NCBI GenBank assembly: GCA_033856335.1
Contig: JAWVFG010000120.1
Coordinates: forward strand, 1 to 25,045
DNA: 25,045 nt
Direction of reading: 5' to 3'
Source of the DNA: DASUPK01 sp033856335
Lineage (GTDB): Bacteria > Actinomycetota > Thermoleophilia > Solirubrobacterales > 70-9
Made by a program: the position numbers and the translations under genes. The notes beneath the pieces are model-generated. The model was not told the origin of the DNA. It did no database searches and saw nothing but the letters and a program-made list of their open reading frames with translations. Below are positions 14,867-21,796 of this stretch, one piece after another; positions within the stretch are counted from its first letter, which is position 1, and every line of letters begins with the position of its first letter.

Positions 14867-15838
14867 ATGGCCTCCGCGAGCCCCAATCCCAGCTTCTGGT
14901 CAGGCAGGAGGGTGGCGGTGACGGGAGGCGCAGGTTTCCTCGGCATGCCCACCACAGCCCTGCTGGGCGAGCTTGGTGCCGAGGTAACCGTCATCCGCTC
15001 GGCCGAATACGACCTGCGGGACCGATCGGCCTGCTTCGAGGCCCTCGATGGCTCCCAGGTGGTGGTCCACCTCGCCGCCAACGTGGGAGGCATCGGCTAC
15101 AACCGCCGCAATCCCGGCCCGCTCGCCCACGACAACCTGGCGATGGGGCTCAACGTCTTCGAGGCTTGCCGCGAGCTTGGCGTCGAGAAGCTGGTGGCGG
15201 CCTGCTCGGTCTGCGCCTATCCGAAGTTCACGCCCGTGCCGTTCAAGGAGGAGAACATCTGGGACGGCTACCCGGAGGAGTCGAACGCGCCATACGGGCT
15301 GGCGAAGAAGATGCTGCTCGTCCTCAGCGACTCGTATCGCCGCCAGTACGGCCTTGATTCTTGCGCGCCGGTGATGGCCAACCTCTACGGGCCGGGCGAC
15401 AACTTCGACTTGGAGGACTCCCACGTGATCGCGGCGATGATCCACAAGTACGTGCTCGCCGCCGAGCGCGGCGACCCCGAGGTGGTCCTGTGGGGGACGG
15501 GCAAGCCCACCCGCGAGTTCCTCTACGTCGATGACGCCGCGCGGGCGCTGATCCTCTGCGCGGAGCGGCTAGACGTCTCGGACCCGGTGAACATGGGCAC
15601 GGGTCTGGAGACGAGCATCCGCGACCTCGCGGAGACGATCTCGGAGCTCGCCGGATTCGAGGGGAAGACCATCTGGGACGAGTCGCGGCCGGACGGTCAG
15701 CCAAAGCGCTATCTCGACACGAGCCGGGCGCGAGAGCTGATCGGCTTCGAGGCTGAGACGCCGCTGTCAGATGGGCTGAAGCGGACGATCGAATCTTTCC
15801 GCGCCGCCGACCTGGCGACGGCCGGCTCCTCCACGTAG
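14867..15838 (+). CDS. fcl: GDP-L-fucose synthase-type NAD(P)-dependent epimerase/reductase
   Basis: 323 residues; would epimerise and reduce GDP-4-keto-6-deoxy-D-mannose, the Gmd product, to GDP-L-fucose. Seen: VTGGAGFLG near residues 18-26, LAANVGGIGYN (the GDP-fucose synthase VGGI signature), a SVCAYPKFTPVPFKEE stretch with Ser and Cys at the catalytic positions of this family, YGLAK with Tyr and Lys, NLYGPGDNFDLEDSHV with the conserved His, and WGTGKPTREFLYVDDAA. These match the fucose synthase subgroup with WDGYPEE, rather than the E. coli enzyme exactly. Leaderless-type start with TAGCCT 6 bases before the ATG. Its TAG stop is reused in the -10-like box of the next gene. Confidence 0.9.
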   Translation: MASASPNPSFWSGRRVAVTGGAGFLGMPTTALLGELGAEVTVIRSAEYDLRDRSACFEALDGSQVVVHLAANVGGIGYNRRNPGPLAHDNLAMGLNVFEACRELGVEKLVAACSVCAYPKFTPVPFKEENIWDGYPEESNAPYGLAKKMLLVLSDSYRRQYGLDSCAPVMANLYGPGDNFDLEDSHVIAAMIHKYVLAAERGDPEVVLWGTGKPTREFLYVDDAARALILCAERLDVSDPVNMGTGLETSIRDLAETISELAGFEGKTIWDESRPDGQPKRYLDTSRARELIGFEAETPLSDGLKRTIESFRAADLATAGSST

Positions 15839-15841
15839 CCT
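15836..15841 (+). promoter_or_regulatory. -10-like box TAGCCT, built on the fcl TAG stop
   Basis: TAGCCT starts at the fcl stop codon and is followed by 7 bases and the ATG at 15849. This is the same hexamer as in front of fcl. It suggests the membrane protein can be transcribed separately. Confidence 0.42.
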
Positions 15842-15848
15842 GCCCGGA

Positions 15849-17630
15849 ATGGAATCGGCCTCTGGGGCGCGGGGCGCCGGCCGGACGGCGGTCGGGTGGC
15901 TCGATCGCGTTGCCGGCACTGCCTGGTTCGCATATGGCTCCGTCTTCCTGATCCAGACCAGGGTCCTCTGGGGGATCTGGGAGCACCGGGACCTCACCTC
16001 GGGCGATACAGCGCGCTACTTCTCGGAGGCGAGCAGGTGGACGCATGGGTTCCACCTCGATCCCCTCTGGTCTCCGCTGTACGCCTTCTTCTGGGGGTCG
16101 CTGCGGTGGATCTTCGACGATCCCTACACGACCACGATCCTGCATCGGGTCCTGATCGTCCTTGCGGCGACGCTCCTGGTCCTGGCCGTTCTGCGCCGCC
16201 TGCTCTCGCCGGGAATCGCCTGGGTCCTGGCCGTGTGGTGGGCGATCCTGCCGATCAACTACGACGTCCTCTACGAGGTCCACCTCTTCGCTCTGCTGCC
16301 CGAGCTGGCGGCGGTCCTGATCGCGCTCGCCTGGTCCGGGTTGCGGATGCGCGGGACGGTGTTCGCCGTGCTGCTGGCTTCGACGATCCTCGTCCGTAAC
16401 GAGCATGTGGTCGCTCTTGGGGTCTGGACTGTCGCCTGGATCGCCTATGAGGTGCGCGCACGGCGCCGGGGGGAGGGGACGGAGATGCGGCGGCTGCTGG
16501 CGGCCGCCGGGTTACCGGTCCTCGCCATCGGGGCGGTCACCGGCGCGCTGATCCTCAGCTGGCCGAACAGCGACCTGCGAGCTCGATTCGAGACCCACGA
16601 GTCGATCAGCGTCTGCCAGGCCTATGCGCTCGGGTACCAGCAGCGGCACCAAGACTTCAAGGGGAACCCTTTCACGGGGTGCGAGCGCCTGATGGAGAGG
16701 GACTTCGGCCAGCACGAGCCCTCGATGACCGAGGCGATCCGCGCCAATGCCGGCGCGATGGGGGCGCACTTCCTCTGGAATGCCCGACTCTTTCCATACG
16801 GGATGCAGCTCATGCTCTTCGACCGCATCTCGGCGGGGGGTCAGGACCGCGACCCGGATTACATCCCGGTCAGGGCGGGGTCGTCGCTCGCGCTGTTGGG
16901 GTCCGTGCTGCTGATGGGCTTCGCGCTGGGGGGACTGACGCTGCTCTGGCACAATCGCCGGCGCTGGTGGCAGAGCTGGATCGGCCCGCGCGCCTGGGGG
17001 TGGCTGGCGCTCGGGGCACTGGCCGCGACGGCGGTGGTGGCCGCGCTTTGGCAGAGGCCGCGCCCGGAGTACCTGTTCGGCCTCAGCGTCGGCCTCCTGG
17101 CGGTGATCGGAACCTGCGCGATGGCGTATGCGGATCGGTGGCCCGCCCTGAAGCGTGGCCGCCCGGCGATTCCGCTCGCGGCTCTGTTGCTGCTGATCCT
17201 GATCCCCGCTCACTACGGCTCCGGCTACGTCACTCCCCAGATCGGCCCCGGCCGGCCCCTGAAGGAAATGGTCGACCGGCTCTACCCGATGCGGCGCGAT
17301 CTGCGCGGGTCCGACGTGAAGCTGCTCGCGACCTCCAGCGGAGACGCCTGTGCCTATGTGGGCGGTGACGATCCGTGCAAGCCGATCCGGTGGAAGTCCA
17401 TCCTGAGCCGTGATCCCGGGGTCTCCGTGGCTGACGTGCTGGAGACCCACGGGGTCGACTTCATCTATGTCGATCGGGTGGATCTCGAGAATCCGGCAAT
17501 CCGGGACGCGATCCACCAGGCTGAGGCCGCGGGATGGGCTCGCATTGCGCCCTCCTCGGCCGGCCAGGGATGGCTGTTGATCAAGAGGCCGACTTCGCCC
17601 AACAAGGGTCAATACGCAATTTCGCTGTAG
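15849..17630 (+). CDS. Polytopic membrane protein, GT-C-like glycosyltransferase candidate
   Basis: 593 residues. Seen: a first hydrophobic segment around 25-45, an Asp-containing loop LTSGDTARYFSEAS soon after (GT-C enzymes keep an acidic residue in their first outer loop), WSPLYAFFWG, then roughly eight to ten hydrophobic helices, for example VLIVLAATLLVLAVL and ALLPELAAVLIALAW, and TILVRNEHVVAL, which recalls the LxRPE region of PMT/ArnT-type enzymes. The C-terminal ~130 residues form a soluble outer-face domain (VTPQIGPG onward) with Cys-containing SGDACAYVGGDDPCKP and a VDFIYVDR segment. If it is a GT-C enzyme it would use a polyprenyl-phosphate sugar outside the cell (inference). No family was confirmed by search. 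Lies 10 bases after fcl. Confidence 0.78.
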   Translation: MESASGARGAGRTAVGWLDRVAGTAWFAYGSVFLIQTRVLWGIWEHRDLTSGDTARYFSEASRWTHGFHLDPLWSPLYAFFWGSLRWIFDDPYTTTILHRVLIVLAATLLVLAVLRRLLSPGIAWVLAVWWAILPINYDVLYEVHLFALLPELAAVLIALAWSGLRMRGTVFAVLLASTILVRNEHVVALGVWTVAWIAYEVRARRRGEGTEMRRLLAAAGLPVLAIGAVTGALILSWPNSDLRARFETHESISVCQAYALGYQQRHQDFKGNPFTGCERLMERDFGQHEPSMTEAIRANAGAMGAHFLWNARLFPYGMQLMLFDRISAGGQDRDPDYIPVRAGSSLALLGSVLLMGFALGGLTLLWHNRRRWWQSWIGPRAWGWLALGALAATAVVAALWQRPRPEYLFGLSVGLLAVIGTCAMAYADRWPALKRGRPAIPLAALLLLILIPAHYGSGYVTPQIGPGRPLKEMVDRLYPMRRDLRGSDVKLLATSSGDACAYVGGDDPCKPIRWKSILSRDPGVSVADVLETHGVDFIYVDRVDLENPAIRDAIHQAEAAGWARIAPSSAGQGWLLIKRPTSPNKGQYAISL

Positions 17631-17670
17631 CGGAAGATGTGAGCCTTCGACAAGATCCGCGCCGGATCGG

Positions 17671-18591
17671 ATGCGCCTGGGGAGACGGAGATTCGCGCTG
17701 CTGGTGACGCTTGTCTGTCTTGGGACGGCCACGCTCGGCCTCGGGCAGGCCCGGGCCGCGAACCTGGTCCTGCCCAACTGGCCGCAGCTGCTTCCCGCCA
17801 ACCCGTTTACGCCATCCGGCACGGTTCCACTCAGCTTTGACGTCTGCAAGAACGGCCAGCCGTCCTGCCCGGCAGGCGTGATCAAGGAGATGACCGACCG
17901 CTGGCAGCCTCTCGACGCCAGCTGCGACCACCGCGCGGTATTCGCCCTGACCTATCTGCGCACCACGCAGGAGTTCGCGCGCACGATCACCGCGGCGCCC
18001 GGCACGTTCAGCGACCTTCCCTGGATCACGCACGAGGACGCCGTCTTCGCACAGCTCTACTTCAACTCCTATGACAACTACCAGGCCGGCCGCTCGGTGC
18101 CGCTGGCCTGGAAGATCGCCTTCGACGCGGCCCGCAACCCGAACATCGAGGGCATGGGCGACCTGCTGCTCGGGATGAACGCCCACATCAACCGCGACCT
18201 TCCCTACGCGCTCGCTCACGTCGGGCTGGTCAAGTCAGACGGGAGTTCCCGCAAGCTCGATCACGACAAGGTCAACCAGTTCCTCGATCGGGTGATCGAT
18301 CCGCTTCAGGTTGAGCTCGCGCAGCGATACGACCCGATCTTCACGATCCTGGATGCGGAGCCGTCGCCGGCGGATGAGGTCGGGGCCCTACAGGGGATCA
18401 GGCTGCTGCGCGAGAATGCGTGGCGGAACGCGGAGGATCTTGTCTCCACCAGGAACAATCCCCTCGCGCACTCCCTCGTCGAGCAGAACATCGAGGCCCA
18501 GGCCGCCGTCTTCGCGCTCAATATCGTCGCCGTCAGCACCATTCCCGGCTACGGCTACTACCGCGACTCGTACTGCGCCGCGGCTCACTAG
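17671..18591 (+). CDS. Secreted DUF5995-type protein
   Basis: 306 residues. Seen: a Sec signal peptide at 1-29 (RRR, then LLVTLVCLGTATLGLG, cleavage probably after QARA), then an all-helical-looking domain with FALTYLRTT, WITHEDAVFAQLYFNSY, SVPLAWKIAFD, and the hallmark LLLGMNAHINRDLPYAL followed by LDHDKVNQFLDRV. These match my memory of the DUF5995 family of actinobacteria, whose role is unknown; the conserved Asn, His and Asp residues could form a metal or catalytic site. Several cysteines in the mature part could form disulfides. Separated by 40 bases from the membrane protein, with no obvious ribosome site; a GATCCG-CGC-CGGATC palindrome lies just before the ATG. The last 59 bases overlap the convergent GT2 gene. 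Confidence 0.82.
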   Translation: MRLGRRRFALLVTLVCLGTATLGLGQARAANLVLPNWPQLLPANPFTPSGTVPLSFDVCKNGQPSCPAGVIKEMTDRWQPLDASCDHRAVFALTYLRTTQEFARTITAAPGTFSDLPWITHEDAVFAQLYFNSYDNYQAGRSVPLAWKIAFDAARNPNIEGMGDLLLGMNAHINRDLPYALAHVGLVKSDGSSRKLDHDKVNQFLDRVIDPLQVELAQRYDPIFTILDAEPSPADEVGALQGIRLLRENAWRNAEDLVSTRNNPLAHSLVEQNIEAQAAVFALNIVAVSTIPGYGYYRDSYCAAAH

Positions 18592-19630
18592 CTGATCCGG
18601 GCTCTGGGCCCGGGTCGTTGACGACCGGCTCGAGGCCGATCGGGGAGAGAAGCGGGCTCCGCCGGGCGCTCGGGTTGCCCTCCATGTGCAGCCTTTTGGC
18701 GAGCCGGTCGCGCGTCCGGATCGGAGGCCGCCATTGCTCGGGCACGTGCTCGAGCATGTCGCCGGCCCAGGTCAGCGCCGGCGTGACGATCCGTCTCTTC
18801 AGCGGGCCGAGCACGTAGTGGATCAGGGGCTGCATGATCCGCCACCTGACCCAGGCGACGGGCGTGGCCGCGCGGAACAGCCGAGACGTCCGTAGGAGAA
18901 TGCGCTCGCGCGGGCTGAGCCTGGGGGCGTAGATCTCGACGAACCGATGGATCTCCGGCCATGAGTTGGTCATCTCGTAGGTCTTCTGCTCCGGGTGGAC
19001 AGAGCGGACCGATAGGAACGAATCGGGCAACAGCTCCGGCAGCTCCCCCTCGAACGCGAGCCGGAGCATGAACTCGGCATCGAACGCGTAGTGCATGTCG
19101 AGCCGGAATGGCCCGAATCGGTCGAACAGCTCACGCCGCCAGAAGGACGACGGCTGTGGGACGTGCCAGGGGACGAGCATCCACCAGTGGCGACCGGGCC
19201 TCCGTCCCTCGCAGTAGGACGGGGGCTTTGGCCGCCAGACCCGCAGCCTCTTCGGCGGGTCTCCCTCCAGCACGTCGAGGGCCCCTCCGGCGACCCATCG
19301 CCCGCTGCCTCTCTCGAGGGCGCTGACGGCGCTCTCGAAGGCGCCGGGAAGGTAGTAGTCATCGCTGTTCAGGTAGGCGACGATCTCGCCGGAGGTTCGC
19401 TCGATCCCCTTGTTGATTGCGTGGGACTGGCCGTCGTCGGGCTCGGACACCCACCACGCGAGCCGGTCCTCGTAGCGGCGGATGATCTCGACGGTCTCGT
19501 CAGTGGACCCACCGTCGACGATCACGTACTCGAGGTTCGGGTAGCCCTGGTCGAGGACGGACCGGATGGTCCGCTCGATGTACCTCCCCTGGTTGAAGGA
19601 CGGCGTGATGACCGTGAGCTTTGGAGCCAA
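18533..19630 (-). CDS. GT2 family glycosyltransferase
   Basis: 365 residues from a proposed TTG at 19630, or 379 from ATG 19672. Seen: KLTVITPSFNQGRYIERTI at the N-terminus, IVDGGSTDETVEI (DGGSTD at 39-44), SEPDDGQSHAINKG, LNSDD at 87-91 as the metal site, and the acceptor-side stretches PWHVPQPSSFWRREL and AFDAEFMLRL. This is the GT2 group with PDDGQSDAINKG-like motifs common in polysaccharide loci. TTG is favoured because a TATACT box precedes it by 9 bases and the 14 extra residues of the longer version do not look like family sequence. The last ~20 residues (Ser/Arg-rich) read into the 3' end of the DUF5995 gene, perhaps because an older stop was lost. Confidence 0.88.
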   Translation of the reverse strand: MAPKLTVITPSFNQGRYIERTIRSVLDQGYPNLEYVIVDGGSTDETVEIIRRYEDRLAWWVSEPDDGQSHAINKGIERTSGEIVAYLNSDDYYLPGAFESAVSALERGSGRWVAGGALDVLEGDPPKRLRVWRPKPPSYCEGRRPGRHWWMLVPWHVPQPSSFWRRELFDRFGPFRLDMHYAFDAEFMLRLAFEGELPELLPDSFLSVRSVHPEQKTYEMTNSWPEIHRFVEIYAPRLSPRERILLRTSRLFRAATPVAWVRWRIMQPLIHYVLGPLKRRIVTPALTWAGDMLEHVPEQWRPPIRTRDRLAKRLHMEGNPSARRSPLLSPIGLEPVVNDPGPEPGSASEPRRSTSRGSSRSREWC

Positions 19631-19639
19631 GCCGCGGCG

Positions 19640-19645
19640 AGTATA
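19640..19645 (-). promoter_or_regulatory. -10-like box TATACT before the GT2 gene
   Basis: TATACT on the minus strand, 9 bases before the TTG at 19630 and inside the longer version of the reading frame. The identical hexamer at identical spacing precedes the sulfotransferase start at 20907. If real, translation must begin at TTG 19630, not ATG 19672. Confidence 0.45.
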
Positions 19646-19695
19646 GGTCCGGTTGGCCGCCGCTTTCGCCATTCGTCGTAAGTCGCGTTCCCCGG

Positions 19696-20907
19696 TCAGG
19701 AGCCGCAGAGAGCAACCCGGCTGACCGCGACCGCCAGCTCCCGGTCGTCGATGCTCTGGGGGTCCAAGTCGCATGGGCGAATGCTGCGGTCAACCTCGAT
19801 GGTCACCCTCGTCGTGGGATCTCGGCCCGAGAACACATGGCGCCCCAGAGGCGCGGTGGCGACCGTGGCGCCCTCCCGCTCGGAGAGGTCATGGCGCACA
19901 GTCGTGCCGTCCACCGAGATGCGGAGGCTCTGCAGAATCTCCGGATCGAGCACGTGAGGGATCTCGACGACCAGCGAATCCGCGGCTTGGTCCGAGGCCA
20001 GGTCGACAAAACCTCGTCTCGAATCGCTGATCCAGCAGAAGCCCGGAGCTTCGCCAAGCCGTTCCCGGGCCAGCCAGCCGCCGCCGGGAATCGGGCCATC
20101 GAAGCGCAGATCGCGAATCGCAGGGGCGTCCGGGATCTCCGCCGACGGGTCTCGCGGATCCGCGGCCTCGCTCCACTCGGAGATCAGCCGCTCCTGGCGG
20201 CGCAGTGCCAGCGCGTAGAGCTCGCGGTCCACGGAGGTCAGCTCGAGAAGCGCATCCATCGTCTCGGCCGGGAGCTGCTCCCGAGAGAGCCTCGCCGAGC
20301 TGACGTTCGAACGCGGGACCGGGCTGAGCTCGCGCCAGCCGAGGCGGCGGGCCAGCCAGTCGGCTGATTCCTCGAGCCGCTCGCTGACGCCCACGAAGTC
20401 CACACGCTCCAGGGCATCGAGAGCGTCGTCCAGCCGCTCGTCTCCCTCCGCCATCGAGCCGAGGGCGCGGGCCTGCCGGTTGCCGAAGTACGCACGTGCG
20501 ATCTCGGGGTCGCGGTCGATCAGCTCACCTATGGAGCACTCCCGCGCCAGCCTCCTGAACTTCTGCCAGCGCTCGTAGAGCTCCGGCCCCAGCAGCGCGA
20601 CATCCGGCTGGTACTCGGGTGGAAACGCTCGCGTGTACGAGTAGGAGGAGAGCGCGCGATCGATGGGGTCGCGGATGAAGGTGAATACGAAGGGCGGACG
20701 CTCGAATTGCTCGAGGAAGGAGAGCCCGACGTGTCCCGTGATGTAGCGGAACCGGTCCAGGTCCTTGAGATCGGGCTCCGGGCCGAAGTAGAGGGAGAGG
20801 CAGTCGTCCGGCGCGAAGCGATTGGACAGGACCCCCGTCAAGGTCGAGCCGCCCGTCTTGGGGACATGCAGGAAAAGCAGGCTTCTCTTCAGCGGCCCCC
20901 GCGGCAC
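19696..20907 (-). CDS. Sulfotransferase with C-terminal beta accessory domain
   Basis: 403 residues from GTG 20907; ATG 20931 would add eight. Seen: the PAPS 5'-phosphosulfate loop HVPKTGGSTL at 14-23, the 3'-phosphate site FIRDPIDRALSSY at 77-89, and ITGHVGLSF between them, as in Sulfotransfer_2-type enzymes that sulfate carbohydrates. After about residue 260 comes a second domain with GGGWLARERLG, FCWISDSRRGFVDL, SLVVEIPHVLDPE and the end DDRELAVAVSRVAL. This ending is shared with the C-terminal part of the GT2-like protein at 21793. It probably adds sulfate to a sugar hydroxyl of the glycan (inference). Followed after 65 bases by the GT2 gene, which has its own box. Divergent from the methyltransferase at 20954. 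Confidence 0.87.
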   Translation of the reverse strand: MPRGPLKRSLLFLHVPKTGGSTLTGVLSNRFAPDDCLSLYFGPEPDLKDLDRFRYITGHVGLSFLEQFERPPFVFTFIRDPIDRALSSYSYTRAFPPEYQPDVALLGPELYERWQKFRRLARECSIGELIDRDPEIARAYFGNRQARALGSMAEGDERLDDALDALERVDFVGVSERLEESADWLARRLGWRELSPVPRSNVSSARLSREQLPAETMDALLELTSVDRELYALALRRQERLISEWSEAADPRDPSAEIPDAPAIRDLRFDGPIPGGGWLARERLGEAPGFCWISDSRRGFVDLASDQAADSLVVEIPHVLDPEILQSLRISVDGTTVRHDLSEREGATVATAPLGRHVFSGRDPTTRVTIEVDRSIRPCDLDPQSIDDRELAVAVSRVALCGS

Positions 20908-20916
20908 GGGCGCGCG

Positions 20917-20922
20917 AGTATA
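20917..20922 (-). promoter_or_regulatory. -10-like box TATACT before the sulfotransferase gene
   Basis: TATACT on the minus strand, 9 bases before the GTG at 20907. It favours GTG over the upstream ATG at 20931, which has only a poor TAGTTG hexamer in the equivalent place. Confidence 0.45.
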
Positions 20923-20941
20923 GGAAGGCATGGGGTGCAAC

Positions 20942-20947
20942 TAGGCT
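20942..20947 (+). promoter_or_regulatory. -10-like box TAGGCT of the 20954 methyltransferase (leaderless GTG)
   Basis: TAGGCT, 6 bases, then GTG at 20954. No ribosome site is present. The box decides a GTG start in a gene with no nearby in-frame ATG. Confidence 0.5.
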
Positions 20948-20953
20948 GGCGCC

Positions 20954-21796
20954 GTGACGGAGCGAGCCTCAAGCGAGCATCCCATCCCCGCTGACTGGGA
21001 GGGGGTCGGCCAGGCGGAGGCCCTGGAGTGGTGGGAGGCCAGGCATCGCGACCATCGCGGCTTCGACGCCGTCGGCTACGCCGGGGCCGGCGAGGCCTAC
21101 AACGCGTGGCTCTATCGCGTGCGCCGCCGGTTGTTCCGCCGGCACGTCGCGCCCCTGGCCCATCCCGAGAGCTCGGTGCTGGACGTCGCCTCGGGCACGG
21201 GCTTCTTCCTGGACCTCTGGAGGGAGGCGGGCGCCCAACAGGTGATCGGGTCTGACATCGCGGAGACGGCGGTGCGGCGCCTGACGGCGAGCTTCCCCGG
21301 GATGCAGGTCGATCGCTTCGACATCTCCGGCCCGCCCGCCGAGCTGCCCCAGGCGGAGTTCGACCTGGTCTCGGCTTTCGACGTCCTCTTCCACCTGATC
21401 GACGACGGGGCCTACCGCCGGGCGCTGGCGAACCTCGCGTTGCTCGTTCGCCCGGGTGGGTTCCTCGTCATCAGCGAGAACTTCCGCCGCGAGGGCCCAC
21501 GCCGCTTCGCATCGGTCCAGGTCAACCGCGAGCAGTCAGAGATCCTCGAGGCTCTGGGCGACGCCGGCTTCGAGGTGATGGAGAGACGCCCCATGTTCGT
21601 TTTGATGAATGCACCGGCGTGCGGCGGCGGGCCCCTCATTCACGCCTGGTGGCGGCGGGTCCACGAGCTGCTGATCACGCGCCCAAGGGCCGGAGCGGTT
21701 CTGGGCCCGGCGCTCTATCCCGTCGAGCTCGCTTGCCTGGCGATGGTGAAGCGTGCGCCCTCGACTGAGCTCGCAATCTGCCGGCGGGTCGTCTAG
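20954..21796 (+). CDS. Class I SAM-dependent methyltransferase
   Basis: 280 residues, GTG start with a TAGGCT box 6 bases upstream. Seen: EWWEARH near 25-31, VLDVASGTGFFLDLW at 75-89 (motif I with its Gly-x-Gly), GSDIAETAV with acidic Asp101 at the end of strand 2, FDLVSAFDVLFHLIDD (motif II region), and LVRPGGFLVISENF (motif III). A C-terminal part with HAWWRRVHELLITRPRAGAVLG may contribute to acceptor or membrane binding. Single-gene unit flanked by minus-strand genes. Probably methylates a glycan residue or a lipid-linked intermediate (inference). It overlaps the convergent GT2-like gene by the 4 bases CTAG, where both stops share the palindrome. Confidence 0.87.
   Translation: MTERASSEHPIPADWEGVGQAEALEWWEARHRDHRGFDAVGYAGAGEAYNAWLYRVRRRLFRRHVAPLAHPESSVLDVASGTGFFLDLWREAGAQQVIGSDIAETAVRRLTASFPGMQVDRFDISGPPAELPQAEFDLVSAFDVLFHLIDDGAYRRALANLALLVRPGGFLVISENFRREGPRRFASVQVNREQSEILEALGDAGFEVMERRPMFVLMNAPACGGGPLIHAWWRRVHELLITRPRAGAVLGPALYPVELACLAMVKRAPSTELAICRRVV

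Noticed and set aside
13654..15357. Long plus-strand frame spanning the GT4 gene and the fcl start
   Set aside because: Antisense to a GT4 with clear motifs and out of frame within fcl.
17654..17668. GATCCG-CGC-CGGATC palindrome before the DUF5995 gene
   Set aside because: Perfect but short, with a 3-base loop and no T-run. It could be an operator, but such palindromes are common at this GC content, so I do not list it as a site.
16512..17885. Minus-strand open frame opposite the membrane protein gene
   Set aside because: No domain, Arg/Gln/Pro-rich; the plus strand has clear membrane helices.
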